A stretch of DNA of 64,000 bases from Micromonospora rifamycinica (GCF_900090265.1 NZ_LT607752.1:2914001-2978000); one strand, 5' to 3'. Shown: positions 9,139 through 20,384, counted from the first letter of the stretch. The notes: a model not told the origin generated them from the sequence alone. Made by a program: numbers and translations.

Positions 9139-10944
9139 ATGACCGAACGCACCGAACGGCCGGCCGTCGACATCCCCGCGCTGGCCGAACCGGGCCGGCT
9201 GCGGTCGCTGACCGACACCGGTCTGGACGCCGCGCCGGACGAGGCGTTCGACCGGTTCGCCCGGCTGGTCAGCGACCTGCTCGACGTGCCGGTGGCGCTG
9301 GTCTCCCTGGTCAGCGAGACCAGGCAGTTCTTCCCCGGCGCGGTCGGCTTGCCCGACCCGTGGGCCGAACTCCGGCAGACCCCGCTGAGCCACTCGTTCT
9401 GCCAGCACGTGATCGACACCGAGATCCCGCTGGTGCTGCCGGACGCCCGGCTCTACCCCCGGGTCCGGGACAACCTCGCCGTGCCGGAGCTGGGCGTCGT
9501 CGCGTACGCCGGGATGCCGCTGACCGACCTGGACGGCCGGGTGCTCGGCTCGTTGTGCGCGATCGACAGCAAACCCCGCGCCTGGACGAAGGCCCAGCTG
9601 CACACCCTGGCCGACCTGGCCGCGGCCTGCTCCTCGGAGCTGCGGCTGCGGATCGCCCTGGACGCTGCCGAGTCGGCCCGCCGGCTGGCCGAACAGGCGC
9701 ACGAGCGGCTCGGCCTGCTCGCCTCGCTGAGCGAGGCCCTGGCCGGCACGCTCGACGTGGAGACGGCCGTGGCGCGGCTGGCCGACGCGGTGGTGCCGCT
9801 GCTGGCCGACTGGGCCATGGTGACCCTGGTCGACCAGGGCGGCACCCCCCGGTGGGTCACCGCCGTGCACCGCGACCCGGCCCGTGCCGCCGAGGTGACC
9901 CGGTTCGGCGAGGTGGCGCTCGACCGGCTCGGTCCCGCCTCGATCACCCGCACGGTGCTGCGGACCGGCCAGCCGGTGCTACGCGGGGTCGCCGACCTGG
10001 CCGACGTCCGACAGGCCAGCGACGCCCCGGAGCTGGTCGCCCTCGCCGAACGGCTGGGCTTCGCCTCGCACCTGACCGTGCCGGTGCCGACCCCCGGCCG
10101 GGGCGCGGTGATGGGCGTGGTGACCCTGGTCAACGGACCGGACCGGCGGGCCTTCGACGACGACGACCTGGGTACCGCGCTGGAGATCGGTCGCCGGGCC
10201 GGGCAGGCCGTCGGCAACGGCTGGATCTACGGCGAACAGCGGCACGTCGCCGAGGTGCTGCAACACAGCATGCTCCCGCAGCTGCCGCAGATCCCGTGGG
10301 TGGAGCTGGTGGCCCGCTACCAGCCGGCCGCCGACCGGGTGGAGGTGGGCGGCGACTGGTACGACGCCTTCGTCCAGCCCGACGGTGACCTGATTGCGGC
10401 GATCGGGGACGTCGCCGGCCACGACATCGAGGCCGCCGCGACGATGGGGCAGCTCCGCAACCTGGTACGGGGCAACGCCTACGGGCGCGGTGACCCGGTG
10501 GACGAGCTGATGCGGCGGCTGGACGCCACCATCTCCGGGCTGCGCATCCCGACCGCCGCCACGGCGGTGCTGGCCCGGCTGCGGCCCACCCCGGACGGGG
10601 TGGCGGTCACCTGGTGCAACGCCGGCCATCCCGCGCCGCTGCTGGTCACCGCCGGTGGCGACGTACGACTGCTCGACGGCCGGCGGGAGCCGCTGCTGGG
10701 GTTGACCCGTCCGGTGCCGCGGACCGGGGCGGAGGTGCTGCTCGGCCCCGGGGACACCCTGCTGCTCTACACCGACGGGCTGGTGGAGCGGCGGGACCAG
10801 CCGATCGACGAGGGCATGGGTCAGTTGTGCGAACGGGTCGCCGCCGCCGGTGCCCGGCCGACCGCCGAGCTGTGCGACCTGCTGCTCGGCACCGGACAGC
10901 GACGCGAGGACGACGTGGCGCTGCTGGCCGTCCGGGCCAGGTGA
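9139..10944 (+). CDS. GAF-domain PP2C/SpoIIE-type protein phosphatase
   Basis: A 601-residue cytoplasmic signalling protein. One GAF domain (about residues 15-165, with the SHSFCQHV stretch), a second GAF-like domain (about 180-345) and a C-terminal PP2C/SpoIIE phosphatase domain (about 360-600) are visible. Metal-binding motifs include [27 protein letters not shown] and YTDGLVER. Proteins of this type dephosphorylate anti-sigma factor antagonists in partner-switching systems. The STAS protein at 55805 is a possible type of substrate but is distant. Start: ATG at 9139 with AGGTGG just upstream; longer in-frame versions lack family resemblance. Confidence 0.9.
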   Translation: MTERTERPAVDIPALAEPGRLRSLTDTGLDAAPDEAFDRFARLVSDLLDVPVALVSLVSETRQFFPGAVGLPDPWAELRQTPLSHSFCQHVIDTEIPLVLPDARLYPRVRDNLAVPELGVVAYAGMPLTDLDGRVLGSLCAIDSKPRAWTKAQLHTLADLAAACSSELRLRIALDAAESARRLAEQAHERLGLLASLSEALAGTLDVETAVARLADAVVPLLADWAMVTLVDQGGTPRWVTAVHRDPARAAEVTRFGEVALDRLGPASITRTVLRTGQPVLRGVADLADVRQASDAPELVALAERLGFASHLTVPVPTPGRGAVMGVVTLVNGPDRRAFDDDDLGTALEIGRRAGQAVGNGWIYGEQRHVAEVLQHSMLPQLPQIPWVELVARYQPAADRVEVGGDWYDAFVQPDGDLIAAIGDVAGHDIEAAATMGQLRNLVRGNAYGRGDPVDELMRRLDATISGLRIPTAATAVLARLRPTPDGVAVTWCNAGHPAPLLVTAGGDVRLLDGRREPLLGLTRPVPRTGAEVLLGPGDTLLLYTDGLVERRDQPIDEGMGQLCERVAAAGARPTAELCDLLLGTGQRREDDVALLAVRAR

Positions 10945-10946
10945 GC

Positions 10947-10982
10947 GCCCGGCCGACCACCGGCCGCGGACGGTGGCCGGGC
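10947..10982. terminator. Probable terminator hairpin after the phosphatase gene
   Basis: GCCCGGCC (10947-10954) pairs with GGCCGGGC (10975-10982), and the pairing continues inward with one bulge (ACC/GGT). It begins two bases after the phosphatase stop codon. There is no T tract, as is usual in high-GC actinomycetes. Confidence 0.5.
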
Positions 10983-11065
10983 GGGGCAGCCCCCAACGGG
11001 GGCCGGGCGGGGCAGCCGTCGGCGGGGGCCGGGCGGGGGCGGATCCGCGGGCTAGGCTGGGCCGG

Positions 11066-12229
11066 GTGACCGCCCGTCTCCCGTACCCCCGCACCGCCCG
11101 GGTCCGCGCGGCCCTGGCGACCTCCGGCGTCGCACTGCTGCTCACCGGGTGCAGTCTCGGCCCGCCGGAGCCCGACCCGGCCGGTGAGCCCCCCAACCTG
11201 CCGACCCCGTCGGTGTCGGCGACCGCCCCCGAGCAGCAGGTGGTGGCCACGGTGCTGGCCAAGGGGCTACGGGTGCCGTGGGGGATCGCCTTCCTGCCGG
11301 ACGGGGCCGCCCTGGTCACCGAACGGGACTCCGGCCGGATCCTCCAGGTCGGGCCGGCGTCGGGGCCGCAGGGGTTGGCGGTGACCCCGGTGCAGACCGT
11401 CCCGGAGGTGGCCGCGTCCGGCGAGGCCGGGCTGCTCGGCATCGCCGTCTCCCCGGCGTACGCGCAGGACCGGTCGGTCTTCGTCTACTACACCACCGCG
11501 CAGGACAACCGGGTGGCCCGGTTGACGCTGGGCGGCACCCCCACGCCGATCCTCACCGGCATCCCCAAGGCCGGCAACCACAACGGCGGTGGGCTCGCCT
11601 TCGGCCCGGACGGGCAGCTCTACGTCAGCACCGGCGACGCCGGTGACCGGGCCGCCGCCCAGGACCGGGCCAACCTGGCCGGCAAGATCCTGCGGATCAC
11701 CCCGGACGGCAAGCCGGCGGCCGGCAACCCGTTCCCGGGCTCACCGGTCTGGTCGGTGGGGCACCGCAACGTACAGGGCCTGGCCTGGGACGCCGGTAAG
11801 CGGATGTACGCCACCGAGTTCGGACAGAACACCTGGGACGAGATCAACCGGATCGACCGGGGCGCCAACTACGGCTGGCCGACGGTGGAGGGGCAGGCCG
11901 GGGACGGCCGGTTCGTCGACCCGATCACCCAGTGGGGCACCGGGGAGGCGTCCTGCTCGGGGCTGGCGGCGACGGGTCGGCTGCTGGCCACCGCCTGCCT
12001 GCGCGGGGAGCGGCTCTGGCTGGTGGAGCTGACCGACGGCGGCACCGTGCTCGGTGCACCCCGGGAACTGCTGACCGGGAAGTACGGCCGGTTGCGGGCG
12101 GTCGTCGCCGCCCCGGACGGTTCCCTCTGGGTCTCCACCTCCAACCACGACGGGCGGGGCGAGCCGGTGCCGGAGGACGACCGGCTGCTGCGGCTGGTCT
12201 TCGCCGACGGCGGTGCCGGTCGGAGCTGA
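11066..12229 (+). CDS. PQQ-type sugar (glucose/sorbosone) dehydrogenase lipoprotein
   Basis: A 387-residue lipoprotein. The signal peptide ends in the lipobox LLTGC (Cys about residue 29), followed by a Pro-rich linker and a six-bladed beta-propeller of the glucose/sorbosone dehydrogenase family: [37 protein letters not shown] and [13 protein letters not shown]. Such proteins sit on the outer face of the membrane. Classic members oxidise sugars with PQQ, but many actinobacterial homologues have no proven activity. The GTG at 11066 gives a clean signal peptide. It is followed after 136 bp by a membrane metallophosphoesterase. Confidence 0.88.
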   Translation: MTARLPYPRTARVRAALATSGVALLLTGCSLGPPEPDPAGEPPNLPTPSVSATAPEQQVVATVLAKGLRVPWGIAFLPDGAALVTERDSGRILQVGPASGPQGLAVTPVQTVPEVAASGEAGLLGIAVSPAYAQDRSVFVYYTTAQDNRVARLTLGGTPTPILTGIPKAGNHNGGGLAFGPDGQLYVSTGDAGDRAAAQDRANLAGKILRITPDGKPAAGNPFPGSPVWSVGHRNVQGLAWDAGKRMYATEFGQNTWDEINRIDRGANYGWPTVEGQAGDGRFVDPITQWGTGEASCSGLAATGRLLATACLRGERLWLVELTDGGTVLGAPRELLTGKYGRLRAVVAAPDGSLWVSTSNHDGRGEPVPEDDRLLRLVFADGGAGRS

Positions 12230-12365
12230 CGGACAAGCCGACGGCGGTGCGGGCCGGAGCTGACGACACACCGGCAGGCCGGACAGCCGGGCAGGTACCG
12301 GGCGGATCGGCCGTCCGTCGGCCGGGTTTGCCAAGATCCTTCACTGGGCAGGTCACAATCTCAGC

Positions 12366-14000
12366 ATGGACGGTCAGGAGAACGAGCAGCGCGGGACCGG
12401 GGGCGCAGACACCCCCACCCGGCGTGAGCGGCGCGGGCGCACCTGGTGGCCGGCCGGTCGGTCGGGGCAGGCCCGGCGGGTCGGCGTGGTACTGGCGGTG
12501 CTGTTGGTCGCCCTGACCGGAACGGTCATCGGGGTGTTCGCCGCCGGCCGGGTCAGCACCGACATCGGCCCGTTCCGCGCCGACCTGACCCTGGCCCCGG
12601 CTGTGCGTGGCGGCACCACCGTCGACATCCCCCCGCTGGGCGCGCTCCAGCTCGACAGTCACCGGGGGCCGACCCACCTGACGGTCGGCCTGGGCGCGCT
12701 GGACCAGCGCAAGACCGAGGCGTTGATCGACGACCCGGCGAGCATCAGCCGGGCCAGCCAGTCGGCGGTGACGGACGTCCGCAACGGGGTGCTCCGGCTC
12801 GGGCTGCGCACCCTCGGCGGGGCGGTGCTGGCCACCCTGCTGCTGGCCGCGTTGGTCTTCCGGGACACCCGGCGTACCGCGTGGGCCGGCGGGCTCGCCC
12901 TGATGGTCACCGCCGGCAGCCTCGGCCTCGCGGCGGGCACCCTGCGCCCGCAGGCCATCGAGGAGCCCAGGTACGAGGGACTGCTGGTCAACGCCCCGGC
13001 GATCGTCGGTGACGCGCGCCGGATCGCCAACGACTACAGCCGCTACGCCGAGCAGCTGCAACGGCTGGTGGGCAACGTCAGCCAGCTCTACACCACGGTG
13101 TCGGCGCTGCCGGTGTACGAACCGGCGCCGGGCACCACCCGGGTGCTGCACGTGTCCGACATGCACCTCAACCCGACCGGCTGGCAGTTGATCCGTACCG
13201 TGGTCGAGCAGTTCGGCATCGACGTGGTGATCGACACCGGCGACCTGACCGACTGGGGCAGCGAACCCGAGGCGTCCTACGTCGGCTCGATCGGCCTGCT
13301 CAAGAAGCCGTACGTCTACATCCGGGGCAACCACGACTCGCCCCGGACGGCGGCGGCGGTGGCCCGCCAGCCGAACGCGGTCGTGCTCAACAACTCGACC
13401 ACCACCGTCGCCGGGCTGACCATCGCCGGCATCGGCGACCCCCGGTTCACCCCGGACAAGGAGACCTCACCCGCCGGCAGCGGGCTCACCGCCCAGGTCG
13501 CCGACCAGGTCATCGGGGCCGGTGAGACGCTCGCCGCCACGGTCCGCAGCTCGCCCCGACCGGTGAACATCGCGCTGGTGCACGACCCGGCCTCGGCCGG
13601 ACCGCTCTCCGGCACCTGCCCGCTGGTGCTGGCCGGGCACACCCACGCCCGCCAGATGTCGAAGCTGCCGCAGGTGGCCGGCCAGCAGACCACCCAGCTC
13701 ATGGTGGAGGGCTCCACCGGCGGTGCCGGACTGCGTGGCCTGGAGGGCGAGAAACCCACCCCGCTGTCGATGTCGGTGCTCTACTTCGACCAGCAGAAAC
13801 TGCTCCAGGCGTACGACGACATCACCGTCGGGGGTACCGGCCAGGCCCAGGTGAACCTGGAACGCCACGTCATCCAGGAACCGGCGAAGGGCGCCGACGT
13901 CCCGGTGACCCCGACCCCGACCCGAGGCGCATCGGAGTCCCCGGCCCCCTCCGGTACCGCTCCGACTCCCACCTCGCCGACCCCCAGCCCGACCAGCTGA
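12366..14000 (+). CDS. Membrane-anchored metallophosphoesterase
   Basis: A 544-residue protein. It has a cytoplasmic N-terminus, one membrane segment at about residues 38-60, two more at about 150-165 and 172-190, and then a calcineurin-like phosphoesterase domain from about 255. Metal-binding motifs are in order: HVSDMHLNPTG, IDTGDLTDWG, YIRGNHDS, LVHDP and LAGHTHARQ. The C-terminus is a Thr/Pro/Ser-rich tail. The catalytic domain probably faces outward, and the substrate is unknown. Start: ATG at 12366. Confidence 0.9.
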   Translation: MDGQENEQRGTGGADTPTRRERRGRTWWPAGRSGQARRVGVVLAVLLVALTGTVIGVFAAGRVSTDIGPFRADLTLAPAVRGGTTVDIPPLGALQLDSHRGPTHLTVGLGALDQRKTEALIDDPASISRASQSAVTDVRNGVLRLGLRTLGGAVLATLLLAALVFRDTRRTAWAGGLALMVTAGSLGLAAGTLRPQAIEEPRYEGLLVNAPAIVGDARRIANDYSRYAEQLQRLVGNVSQLYTTVSALPVYEPAPGTTRVLHVSDMHLNPTGWQLIRTVVEQFGIDVVIDTGDLTDWGSEPEASYVGSIGLLKKPYVYIRGNHDSPRTAAAVARQPNAVVLNNSTTTVAGLTIAGIGDPRFTPDKETSPAGSGLTAQVADQVIGAGETLAATVRSSPRPVNIALVHDPASAGPLSGTCPLVLAGHTHARQMSKLPQVAGQQTTQLMVEGSTGGAGLRGLEGEKPTPLSMSVLYFDQQKLLQAYDDITVGGTGQAQVNLERHVIQEPAKGADVPVTPTPTRGASESPAPSGTAPTPTSPTPSPTS

Positions 14001-14882
14001 CCCCCTCCCCCGGTAGGCAGCCGGCCCACAACCGCCGCCATGCCGGCAGGCCGGACGGCGGCAGGCGTCCGACGGACGTCGGCGGACGGGCAGGCAGGCA
14101 GGCGGACGGGCGACGGCGCACAGCCAACGTCAGCCACGCGACCAGCGCACAACCGATGTCAGGGCAGGAAGAAGGGCTGGGCCGCCGCCGCGCCGCCCAC
14201 CCGCCACCGATGCTGCCGGCGCACAACCGGCGGTGACGGCTGCAGGCCGACCGCCGAGCCTCCGGTACACGAATGCCCCATGCCACCGCCACCCTCCATC
14301 AATGTCACGGAAGGTTACTTCCAGGCCGCCCCACCTATCCACACCCCGAGACTTTGCTCTGCCGCCCCCACAGCGACAGTGACCTTCAGTAATCATGTTG
14401 CCAATCACGCCGCCTGCATTCAATTCACATCCCCTGCTTAGGGGCTTGTCGCCTCCATAGCAGCAGAGCAAAGGATAGCGAGCGCACTGTGAGGGCTACC
14501 GAAGCGAACACTGAGAGTGACCTGAGGCGGCATCAGCCAGGAAAGTAACGGACAGTAGTGGGATCGGCAAGGTGCTTCGCTGAGGGGCGGCGGGCGCCCG
14601 TCCCAGCCAGCACCGGACAGGTCCGCGCCGAAGCCGCGCAGGTGACCAAGGTGGTTCAGGCGGGGGAGGGGGATCCGATGGGGCCGGCGGCGGGGGCGGT
14701 GGCTGGCACCGGGCCGAGCGGAGCGGAGCGGGCAGACGCGAGGGCACGGAAGGGGTGGGGCACGGAAGGGGTGGGGCACGGCAAACGCGAGGACACGGCA
14801 GACGCGAGGCACGGAAGGGGTGGGGGCACGGGAGACGCGAAGCCACGGGAAGGGTGGAGGCACGGGAAAGGTGGGGCAGGGG
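14001..14882. other. Gene-free stretch with a lower-GC island and tandem repeats
   Basis: Between convergent genes lie 882 bp without a convincing protein. Bases 14030-14130 are rich in short GGCAGGC/GGACGG repeats. Bases 14280-14560 are visibly lower in GC than the rest of the window and hold several short hairpins: GGAAG-gtta-CTTCC near 14318, CCCCTGCTTAGGGG near 14431, and a CGCCTC/GAGGCG pair (about 14450 and 14523) that encloses a CACT/AGTG pair. These could belong to a structured RNA or a decayed insertion. Open frames here have no family features. Confidence 0.5.
14750..14880. repeat. Irregular tandem repeats (GGCACGGAAGGGGTGG type)
   Basis: Several imperfect copies of GGCACGGAAGGGGTGG alternate with copies of an AnACGCGAgG(C/A)CACGG motif, ending just before the stop codon of the convergent E1 gene at 14883. 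The direct copies at about 14753, 14769 and 14810 are easiest to see. No coding signal. Confidence 0.65.
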
Positions 14883-17240
14883 TCAGCGTAGGGACAGGGC
14901 GGCCAGCGCGGCGTTGACGATGCTGCCGGGGAGGAGATCGTGCAGCTCGTACAGTTCGCGGACGCTGCCGGACTGGCCGAACTCGTCCACCCCGAGGGGC
15001 ACCGCCGGCACACCCAGCGCCGAGCCGAGCCAGGCCATCGCGTGCGAGGCGGCGTCGTGCACGGTCACCAGCGGGGCACGGTCGCCGAAGGCCGCCCGCA
15101 ACGCCCCCGGGGCGCTCGGCACGGTCGCCGTGCGGACGCCCTGGCGCAGGGTGCGCTGCCAGGCCCGGTACAGCCGGTCCAGGCTGGTCACGTCGACCAC
15201 GTGCGCGGCGATGCCCTCCTCGGCCAGCTCGGCGGCGGCGGCCAGCGTCTCCGGCAGCACCGCCCCCGAGGCGGCCAGGGTGACCACCGGCGCGTCGGCC
15301 AGGTGCGGATACGCCTGGTGCGCGTCCACCAGCCGGTACGCCCCGGCGACCACCTGCCGGCGCAGTACCGCGTCGCCGAGCCGGGTCCGGGCCGCCTCGA
15401 ACGGCGTCTGGTCCAGCGGGCGGGTGCTCAACCGGAAGTAGTACGCCCCGTCCTCGGCCGGCGCGGCGGTCGCGGCCGGAGCCGTACCCTGCGCGATCTG
15501 ACCGAACGCGTCGCAGAGCAGCCAGTCCAGGCTGGTCGCGTACGCCGGTTCGCAAAGGGTGACGCCGGGCAGTTCCAGGCCGACGGAGGCGGTGACGGTG
15601 GACTGGTGGGCACCGCCCTCCGGGGCCAGGGTGATCCCCGACGGGGTGCCGGCCACCACGAACCGGGAGCCCGAGTAGGTGCCGTAGAGGAACGCATCCA
15701 GGCCGCGCAGCACGAACGGGTCGTACACCGTGCCTACCGGCAGCAGCGGCTGCCCGGACAGGTCCCACGCCAGGCCGAGCTGCCCCAGCAGCAGGAACAG
15801 GTTCATCTCGGAGATGCCCAGCTCGATGTGCTGCCCGGTGGGGCTCTCCGTCCAGCGCAGCATCCGGTCCTCCGACCAGGACCGCCGTTCGGTCGGGGCG
15901 AAGACCCCGGTCCGGTTGAGGAACCCCGCGAGGTTGGTGGAGGTGGCCACGTCCGGCGCGGTGCTGACCAGGTAGGGCGCCACCTGCGGGTTTCGGGCCA
16001 GCTCCACCAGGACCCGGCCGAAGGCCTCCTGGGTGGAGATAGGCCGCTGCGTGCGTACCCCGGTGGCCTCCGGGACGGTGACCCCCAGCGAGCGTCGGCG
16101 CGGCGCGCGGGCCAGCGCCTCACGGCGGGCGCCGGCCCGAATGCCGGCCGGGCTCGCCGGGTCCAGCCGGTCCCACTCGGTCGCGGTGGTCAGGCCGTGC
16201 GCCGCCCGCAGCACGTCGATCTGCGCGGGGGACAGCAGCGCCGAATGGTTGCGCGGATTGCCGGCGATCGGCAACCCCCACCCCTTCACGGTGTACGCGA
16301 AGACGACGCTGGGCCGGTCGGTCACCGCGTCGCACTGGGCGTACGCGTCGAGCATCGCCTCCAGGTCGTGCCCGCCCAGGTCGGTGACGAGCGGGGCCAA
16401 CTCCTCGTCGGTCAGGTCGGCGATGAACGCGGCGATCCCGGCCGGCGCACCGTCCAGGAACCGCTCCCGCAGCGCCGGCCCGGCCAGCCCGAACAGCGAC
16501 TGGTACTGCTCGTTGGGCATCCGGTCGATCCAGTCGCGCAGTGCCGTCCCGCCCGGCCGGGCGTACGCCTGCGCGAGCCGGCGGCCGTACTTGACCTCCA
16601 CCACGTGCCAGCCGGCGGCCTCGAACTGCCCCCGCCACTGGTCGATCCGGATGCCGGGGACCACCCGGTCCAGCGACTGCCGGTTGAAGTCGACCAGCCA
16701 CATCACGTTGCCCAGGCCGGTGGTGGCCGGATCGGCGACCGCCTCCCAGATGTTGCCCTCGTCCAGCTCGGCGTCGCCGATCAACGCGACGAACCGGGAG
16801 TGCGGGCGGGCGCCGAAGTGGGCGTCCACGTAGCGTCGGGTCACCGCGGCGAACAGCGGGGCCGCCGCGCCCAGCCCGACCGAACCGGTGGAGAAGTCCA
16901 CCGCGTCCGGATCCTTCGTCCGCGACGGGTACGACTGCAACCCGCCCCGCGCCCGCAACCGCGTCAGGTACGACCGGTCCAGGTTGCCCAGCAGGTACTG
17001 GATCGCGTGGAACACCGGGGAGGCGTGCGGCTTGACCGCCACCCGGTCCTCGGCGTCCAGGTGGTGGAACCAGAGCGCGGTCATCGCGGTGACCAGGGAG
17101 GCGCTGGAGGCCTGGTGGCCACCGACCTTCACCCCGTCGCCGGTGTCCCGGTCGTGGTTGGCCGCGTCCACGATCCGGGTGGCGAGCCACAGCACCCGTC
17201 GCTGGATCTCGTCGAGGACATCGAGGTCGTGCTCGTTCAC
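14883..17240 (-). CDS. Pyruvate dehydrogenase E1-like (AceE-type) ThDP enzyme
   Basis: A 785-residue thiamine-diphosphate enzyme resembling the homodimeric E1 component of pyruvate dehydrogenase and transketolases. The ThDP/Mg motif is visible as IGDAELDEGNIWEAVAD followed by NRQSLDR, and a GGHQASSASLV start, the pyrimidine-binding region (ELGISEMNLFLLLGQLG) and a transketolase-like C-terminal domain follow in order. It is about 100 residues shorter than AceE, so the reaction is probably a 2-oxo acid decarboxylation, but another ketol transfer cannot be excluded. The GTG at 17240 has GGAG upstream. It follows gatB on the same strand, but a strong hairpin (17322-17354) separates them. Confidence 0.82.
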   Translation of the reverse strand: MNEHDLDVLDEIQRRVLWLATRIVDAANHDRDTGDGVKVGGHQASSASLVTAMTALWFHHLDAEDRVAVKPHASPVFHAIQYLLGNLDRSYLTRLRARGGLQSYPSRTKDPDAVDFSTGSVGLGAAAPLFAAVTRRYVDAHFGARPHSRFVALIGDAELDEGNIWEAVADPATTGLGNVMWLVDFNRQSLDRVVPGIRIDQWRGQFEAAGWHVVEVKYGRRLAQAYARPGGTALRDWIDRMPNEQYQSLFGLAGPALRERFLDGAPAGIAAFIADLTDEELAPLVTDLGGHDLEAMLDAYAQCDAVTDRPSVVFAYTVKGWGLPIAGNPRNHSALLSPAQIDVLRAAHGLTTATEWDRLDPASPAGIRAGARREALARAPRRRSLGVTVPEATGVRTQRPISTQEAFGRVLVELARNPQVAPYLVSTAPDVATSTNLAGFLNRTGVFAPTERRSWSEDRMLRWTESPTGQHIELGISEMNLFLLLGQLGLAWDLSGQPLLPVGTVYDPFVLRGLDAFLYGTYSGSRFVVAGTPSGITLAPEGGAHQSTVTASVGLELPGVTLCEPAYATSLDWLLCDAFGQIAQGTAPAATAAPAEDGAYYFRLSTRPLDQTPFEAARTRLGDAVLRRQVVAGAYRLVDAHQAYPHLADAPVVTLAASGAVLPETLAAAAELAEEGIAAHVVDVTSLDRLYRAWQRTLRQGVRTATVPSAPGALRAAFGDRAPLVTVHDAASHAMAWLGSALGVPAVPLGVDEFGQSGSVRELYELHDLLPGSIVNAALAALSLR

Positions 17241-17321
17241 GGGAACTCCATCCGGGCGTCGCCGTTGACGCCCTCGGTGGGAGGGGTGGCGCGGGTCGCG
17301 CGCGTACCCCCGGGAAAGGGT

Positions 17322-17354
17322 GAGGGCCACCGCCGGGTCACGGCGGCGGCCCTC
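17322..17354 (-). terminator. Probable terminator between gatB and the E1-like gene
   Basis: GAGGGCCACCGCCG (17322-17335) and CGGCGGCGGCCCTC (17341-17354) form a 14-bp stem with one mismatch and a 5-nt loop, 40 bp after the gatB stop. No T tract. It may end the gat operon or attenuate read-through into the E1-like gene. Confidence 0.6.
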
Positions 17355-17395
17355 GCCGGTCGCGGGCGGGAACCCCCGGCTCCGGCCCGTGTGGG

Positions 17396-18895
17396 TCAGC
17401 CTTGGACGCCGAGGCGCTCCAGGATGAGGTCCCGCAGGGTCTTGGCGTCGGCCTGACCCCGGGTCGCCTTCATCACCGCGCCGACCAGCGCGCCGACCGC
17501 CGCCACCTTGCCGCTGCGGATCTTGTCGGCGATGGCCGGGTTGGCGGCGATCGCCTCGTCCACGGCGGCGGTGAGCGCCCCGGTGTCGGAGACCACCTCC
17601 AGGCCCCGCCTGGTCATGATCTCGGTCGGCGAACCCTCGCCGTCGACCACGCCCTCCAGCACCGTCCGGGCCAGCTTGTCGTTGAGCTTGCCGGCGTCCA
17701 CCAGGCCCTGCAGCTCGGCGACCTGCGCCGGGGTCGCCCCGATGTCGGCCAGCTCCACGCCGGTCTCGTTGGCCCGGCGGGACAGCTCGCCCAGCCACCA
17801 CTTGCGGGCCGCCGCCGGGGTGGTGCCGGCGGCCACCGTCGCCTCGATCAGCTCGACCGCACCGGCGTTGAGCACCGACTGCATGTCGAGGTCGGACAGG
17901 CCCCACTGCTCCTGGAGCCGGCGGCGGTGCAGCCGGGGCAGCTCCGGCAGGGCCGCCTTCAGCTCGGCCACCCAGGCTGTGTCCGGGGCGAGCGGCACCA
18001 GGTCCGGCTCCGGGAAGTACCGGTAGTCGGTGGCGGTCTCCTTGGACCGGCCCGGCGTGGTGTCCCCGGTGTCCTCGTGGAAGTGCCGGGTCTCCTGGGT
18101 GATCCGGCCGCCCGCGTCGAGCACCGACGCCTGGCGCAGGATCTCCGAGCGGACCGCCCGCTCCACCGAGCGCAGCGAGTTGACGTTCTTGGTCTCGGTG
18201 CGGGTGCCCCACTCCTCGCCCGGCAGGTTGAGGGAGGTGTTGACGTCGCAGCGCAGCGACCCCTCCTCCATCCGGACGTCGGAGACGCCCAGCGAGCGCA
18301 GCACGTCCCGCAGCTCGGTCACGTACGCCTTGGCCACCTCGGGGGCGAGCGCACCGGTGCCGGGGACCGGCTTGGTGACGATCTCGACCAGCGGGATGCC
18401 GGCCCGGTTGTAGTCGACGAGCGACTCGGTAGCGCCGTGGATCCGGCCGGTGGCCCCGCCGACGTGCAGCGTCTTGCCGGTGTCCTCCTCCAGGTGCACC
18501 CGCTCGATGCCGATCCGCACCAGCTCGCCGTCGACCTCGACGTCCAGGTAGCCGTCGGAGCACAGCGGCTCGTCGTACTGGCTGATCTGGAAGTCCTTCG
18601 GCATGTCCGGGTAGAAGTAGTTCTTCCGGGCGAACCGGCACCATGCGGCGATGGAGCAGTTCAGCGCCAGGCCGATCCGGATGGTCGCCTCGATCGCCGC
18701 CTTGTTGGCCACCGGCAGTGACCCGGGCAGGCCCAGACACACCGGGCAGACCCGGGTGTTCGGCTCGCCGCCGAAGTCCGTCGGGCAACCGCAGAACATC
18801 TTGGTGTTCGTGCCCAGCTCGACGTGGGTCTCCAGGCCGATCACCGGCTCGTAGCGCGCAACGACCTCGTCGTACGCGGGCAGTGTCGTCGTCAT
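17396..18895 (-). CDS. gatB: Asp-tRNA(Asn)/Glu-tRNA(Gln) amidotransferase subunit B
   Basis: A 499-residue GatB protein, normal length. The N-terminal [21 protein letters not shown] stretch, with its zinc-type cysteines, and the C-terminal GatB/YqeY tail domain (about 350-495) are present. It is the tRNA-binding/kinase subunit that phosphorylates mischarged Glu-tRNA(Gln) or Asp-tRNA(Asn) for transamidation using ammonia from GatA. It lies 13 bp behind gatA in a gatC-gatA-gatB order, consistent with one transcript. Confidence 0.97.
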   Translation of the reverse strand: MTTTLPAYDEVVARYEPVIGLETHVELGTNTKMFCGCPTDFGGEPNTRVCPVCLGLPGSLPVANKAAIEATIRIGLALNCSIAAWCRFARKNYFYPDMPKDFQISQYDEPLCSDGYLDVEVDGELVRIGIERVHLEEDTGKTLHVGGATGRIHGATESLVDYNRAGIPLVEIVTKPVPGTGALAPEVAKAYVTELRDVLRSLGVSDVRMEEGSLRCDVNTSLNLPGEEWGTRTETKNVNSLRSVERAVRSEILRQASVLDAGGRITQETRHFHEDTGDTTPGRSKETATDYRYFPEPDLVPLAPDTAWVAELKAALPELPRLHRRRLQEQWGLSDLDMQSVLNAGAVELIEATVAAGTTPAAARKWWLGELSRRANETGVELADIGATPAQVAELQGLVDAGKLNDKLARTVLEGVVDGEGSPTEIMTRRGLEVVSDTGALTAAVDEAIAANPAIADKIRSGKVAAVGALVGAVMKATRGQADAKTLRDLILERLGVQG

Positions 18896-18908
18896 CTGAA
18901 CTCCAGCC

Positions 18909-20384
18909 TCACAGTGCCGGTGGGGTGAACGTGCCGACCACGGACTCCAGCGCGGCGGCGACCCGGTACATCCGGTCGTCGGCCATCGTCGGGGCCATCA
19001 CCTGCATACCGACGGGCAGCCCCTCGGACAGGCCGCACGGCACCGAGATGCCCGGCCCGCCGTACAGGTTCGTCGGGATGGTGAACAGGTCCGCCAGGTA
19101 CATCTGGTACGGGTCGGCGGTGCGCGCCCCGATCGGGAACGCCACGAACGGCGTGGTGGGCGAGATCAGCGCGTCGACCTGCTCGAACGCCGCGGTGAAG
19201 TCCCGGGTGATCAGGGTGCGGACCTTCTGCGCCTGCCCGTAGTAGGCGTCGTAGTAGCCCGAGGAGAGCGCGTAGGTGCCGACCATGATCCGCCGCTTGA
19301 CCTCGGCGCCGAACCCGGCCTCCCGGGTCAGCGACATGACCTCCTCCAGCGACCGGTTCCCGTCGTCGCCGACCCGCAGGCCGAACCGGACCCCGTCGAA
19401 CCGGGCCAGGTTGGAGGAGCACTCGCTCGGCGCGATCAGGTAGTACGCCGGCAGCGCGTACCGGAAGTGCGGGCAGGACACCTCGACGATCTCCGCGCCC
19501 AGCTTGGCCAGGGTGTCGACCGACTCGCGGAACGCGGCCATCACGCCCGGCTCCGCGCCCTCGCCGGTGAACTCCTTGACGATGCCGAGCTTCACCCCGG
19601 TCAGGTCGCCGCTCGCACCGAGCTTCGCGGCGGCCACCACGTCCGGCACCGGCTGCGGGATGGAGGTGGAGTCACGCGGGTCGTGCCCGCCGATGACCTG
19701 GTGCAGCAGCGCCGCGTCGAGCACGGTCCGGGCGCACGGGCCGGGGGTGTCCAGCGAGGAGGAGAACGCGACCAGGCCGTACCGGGAGGTGCCGCCGTAG
19801 GTGGGCTTCGCGCCGACGGTGCCGGTGACCGCGCCGGGCTGCCGGATCGAGCCACCGGTGTCGGAGCCGATGGCCAGCGGCGCCTCGTACGCGGCCAGCG
19901 CGGCGGCGCTGCCCCCGCCGGAGCCGCCGGGGATCCGGGCCAGGTCCCACGGGTTGTGGGTCGGACCGTAGGCGGAGTATTCGGTGGAGGAGCCCATCGC
20001 GAACTCGTCCATGTTGGTCTTGCCGAGCATCACCGTGCCGGCCGCCCGCAGCCGCTGCACGATCGTCGCGTCGTACGGCGGACGCCAGCCTTCGAGGATC
20101 TTCGAGCCGACGGTGGTCGGCACGCCCTTCGTGGTGAGCACGTCCTTCACCGCCACCGGCACCCCGGCCAGCGGCCCGAGCTGCTCACCGGCGGCCCGGC
20201 GCTCGTCGACGGCGCGGGCGGCGGTCAGCGCCCCCTCGCTGTCGACGTGCAGGAACGCGTGCACCCGGTCGTCGACGGCGGCGATCCGGTCGAGGTGCGC
20301 CCGGGTCACCTCGACGGCGGAGGTCTCCCCGGCGGCCACCAGCCCGGCCAGCTCGGTCGCGGTCATTCTGGTCAGGTCGGTCAT
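18909..20384 (-). CDS. gatA: Asp-tRNA(Asn)/Glu-tRNA(Gln) amidotransferase subunit A
   Basis: A 491-residue amidase-signature enzyme that releases ammonia from glutamine for the GatCAB complex. The catalytic Ser-cisSer-Lys triad is recognisable: Lys in [10 protein letters not shown], the Ser pair in [13 protein letters not shown] and [12 protein letters not shown]. Length is normal. The gene lies between gatC (76 bp upstream) and gatB (13 bp downstream) on the same strand. Confidence 0.97.
   Translation of the reverse strand: MTDLTRMTATELAGLVAAGETSAVEVTRAHLDRIAAVDDRVHAFLHVDSEGALTAARAVDERRAAGEQLGPLAGVPVAVKDVLTTKGVPTTVGSKILEGWRPPYDATIVQRLRAAGTVMLGKTNMDEFAMGSSTEYSAYGPTHNPWDLARIPGGSGGGSAAALAAYEAPLAIGSDTGGSIRQPGAVTGTVGAKPTYGGTSRYGLVAFSSSLDTPGPCARTVLDAALLHQVIGGHDPRDSTSIPQPVPDVVAAAKLGASGDLTGVKLGIVKEFTGEGAEPGVMAAFRESVDTLAKLGAEIVEVSCPHFRYALPAYYLIAPSECSSNLARFDGVRFGLRVGDDGNRSLEEVMSLTREAGFGAEVKRRIMVGTYALSSGYYDAYYGQAQKVRTLITRDFTAAFEQVDALISPTTPFVAFPIGARTADPYQMYLADLFTIPTNLYGGPGISVPCGLSEGLPVGMQVMAPTMADDRMYRVAAALESVVGTFTPPAL

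Noticed and set aside
14040..14441. Open frame of 133 codons in the gap between the phosphoesterase and E1-like genes
   Set aside because: Repetitive, Arg/Pro-rich composition without a ribosome-binding site or family features; the frame shows no sign of purifying selection that I can see.
14431..14560. Known riboswitch or SRP/6S RNA
   Set aside because: I saw none of the conserved core motifs of SRP RNA, 6S, cobalamin, TPP, ydaO or T-box elements; only generic hairpins.
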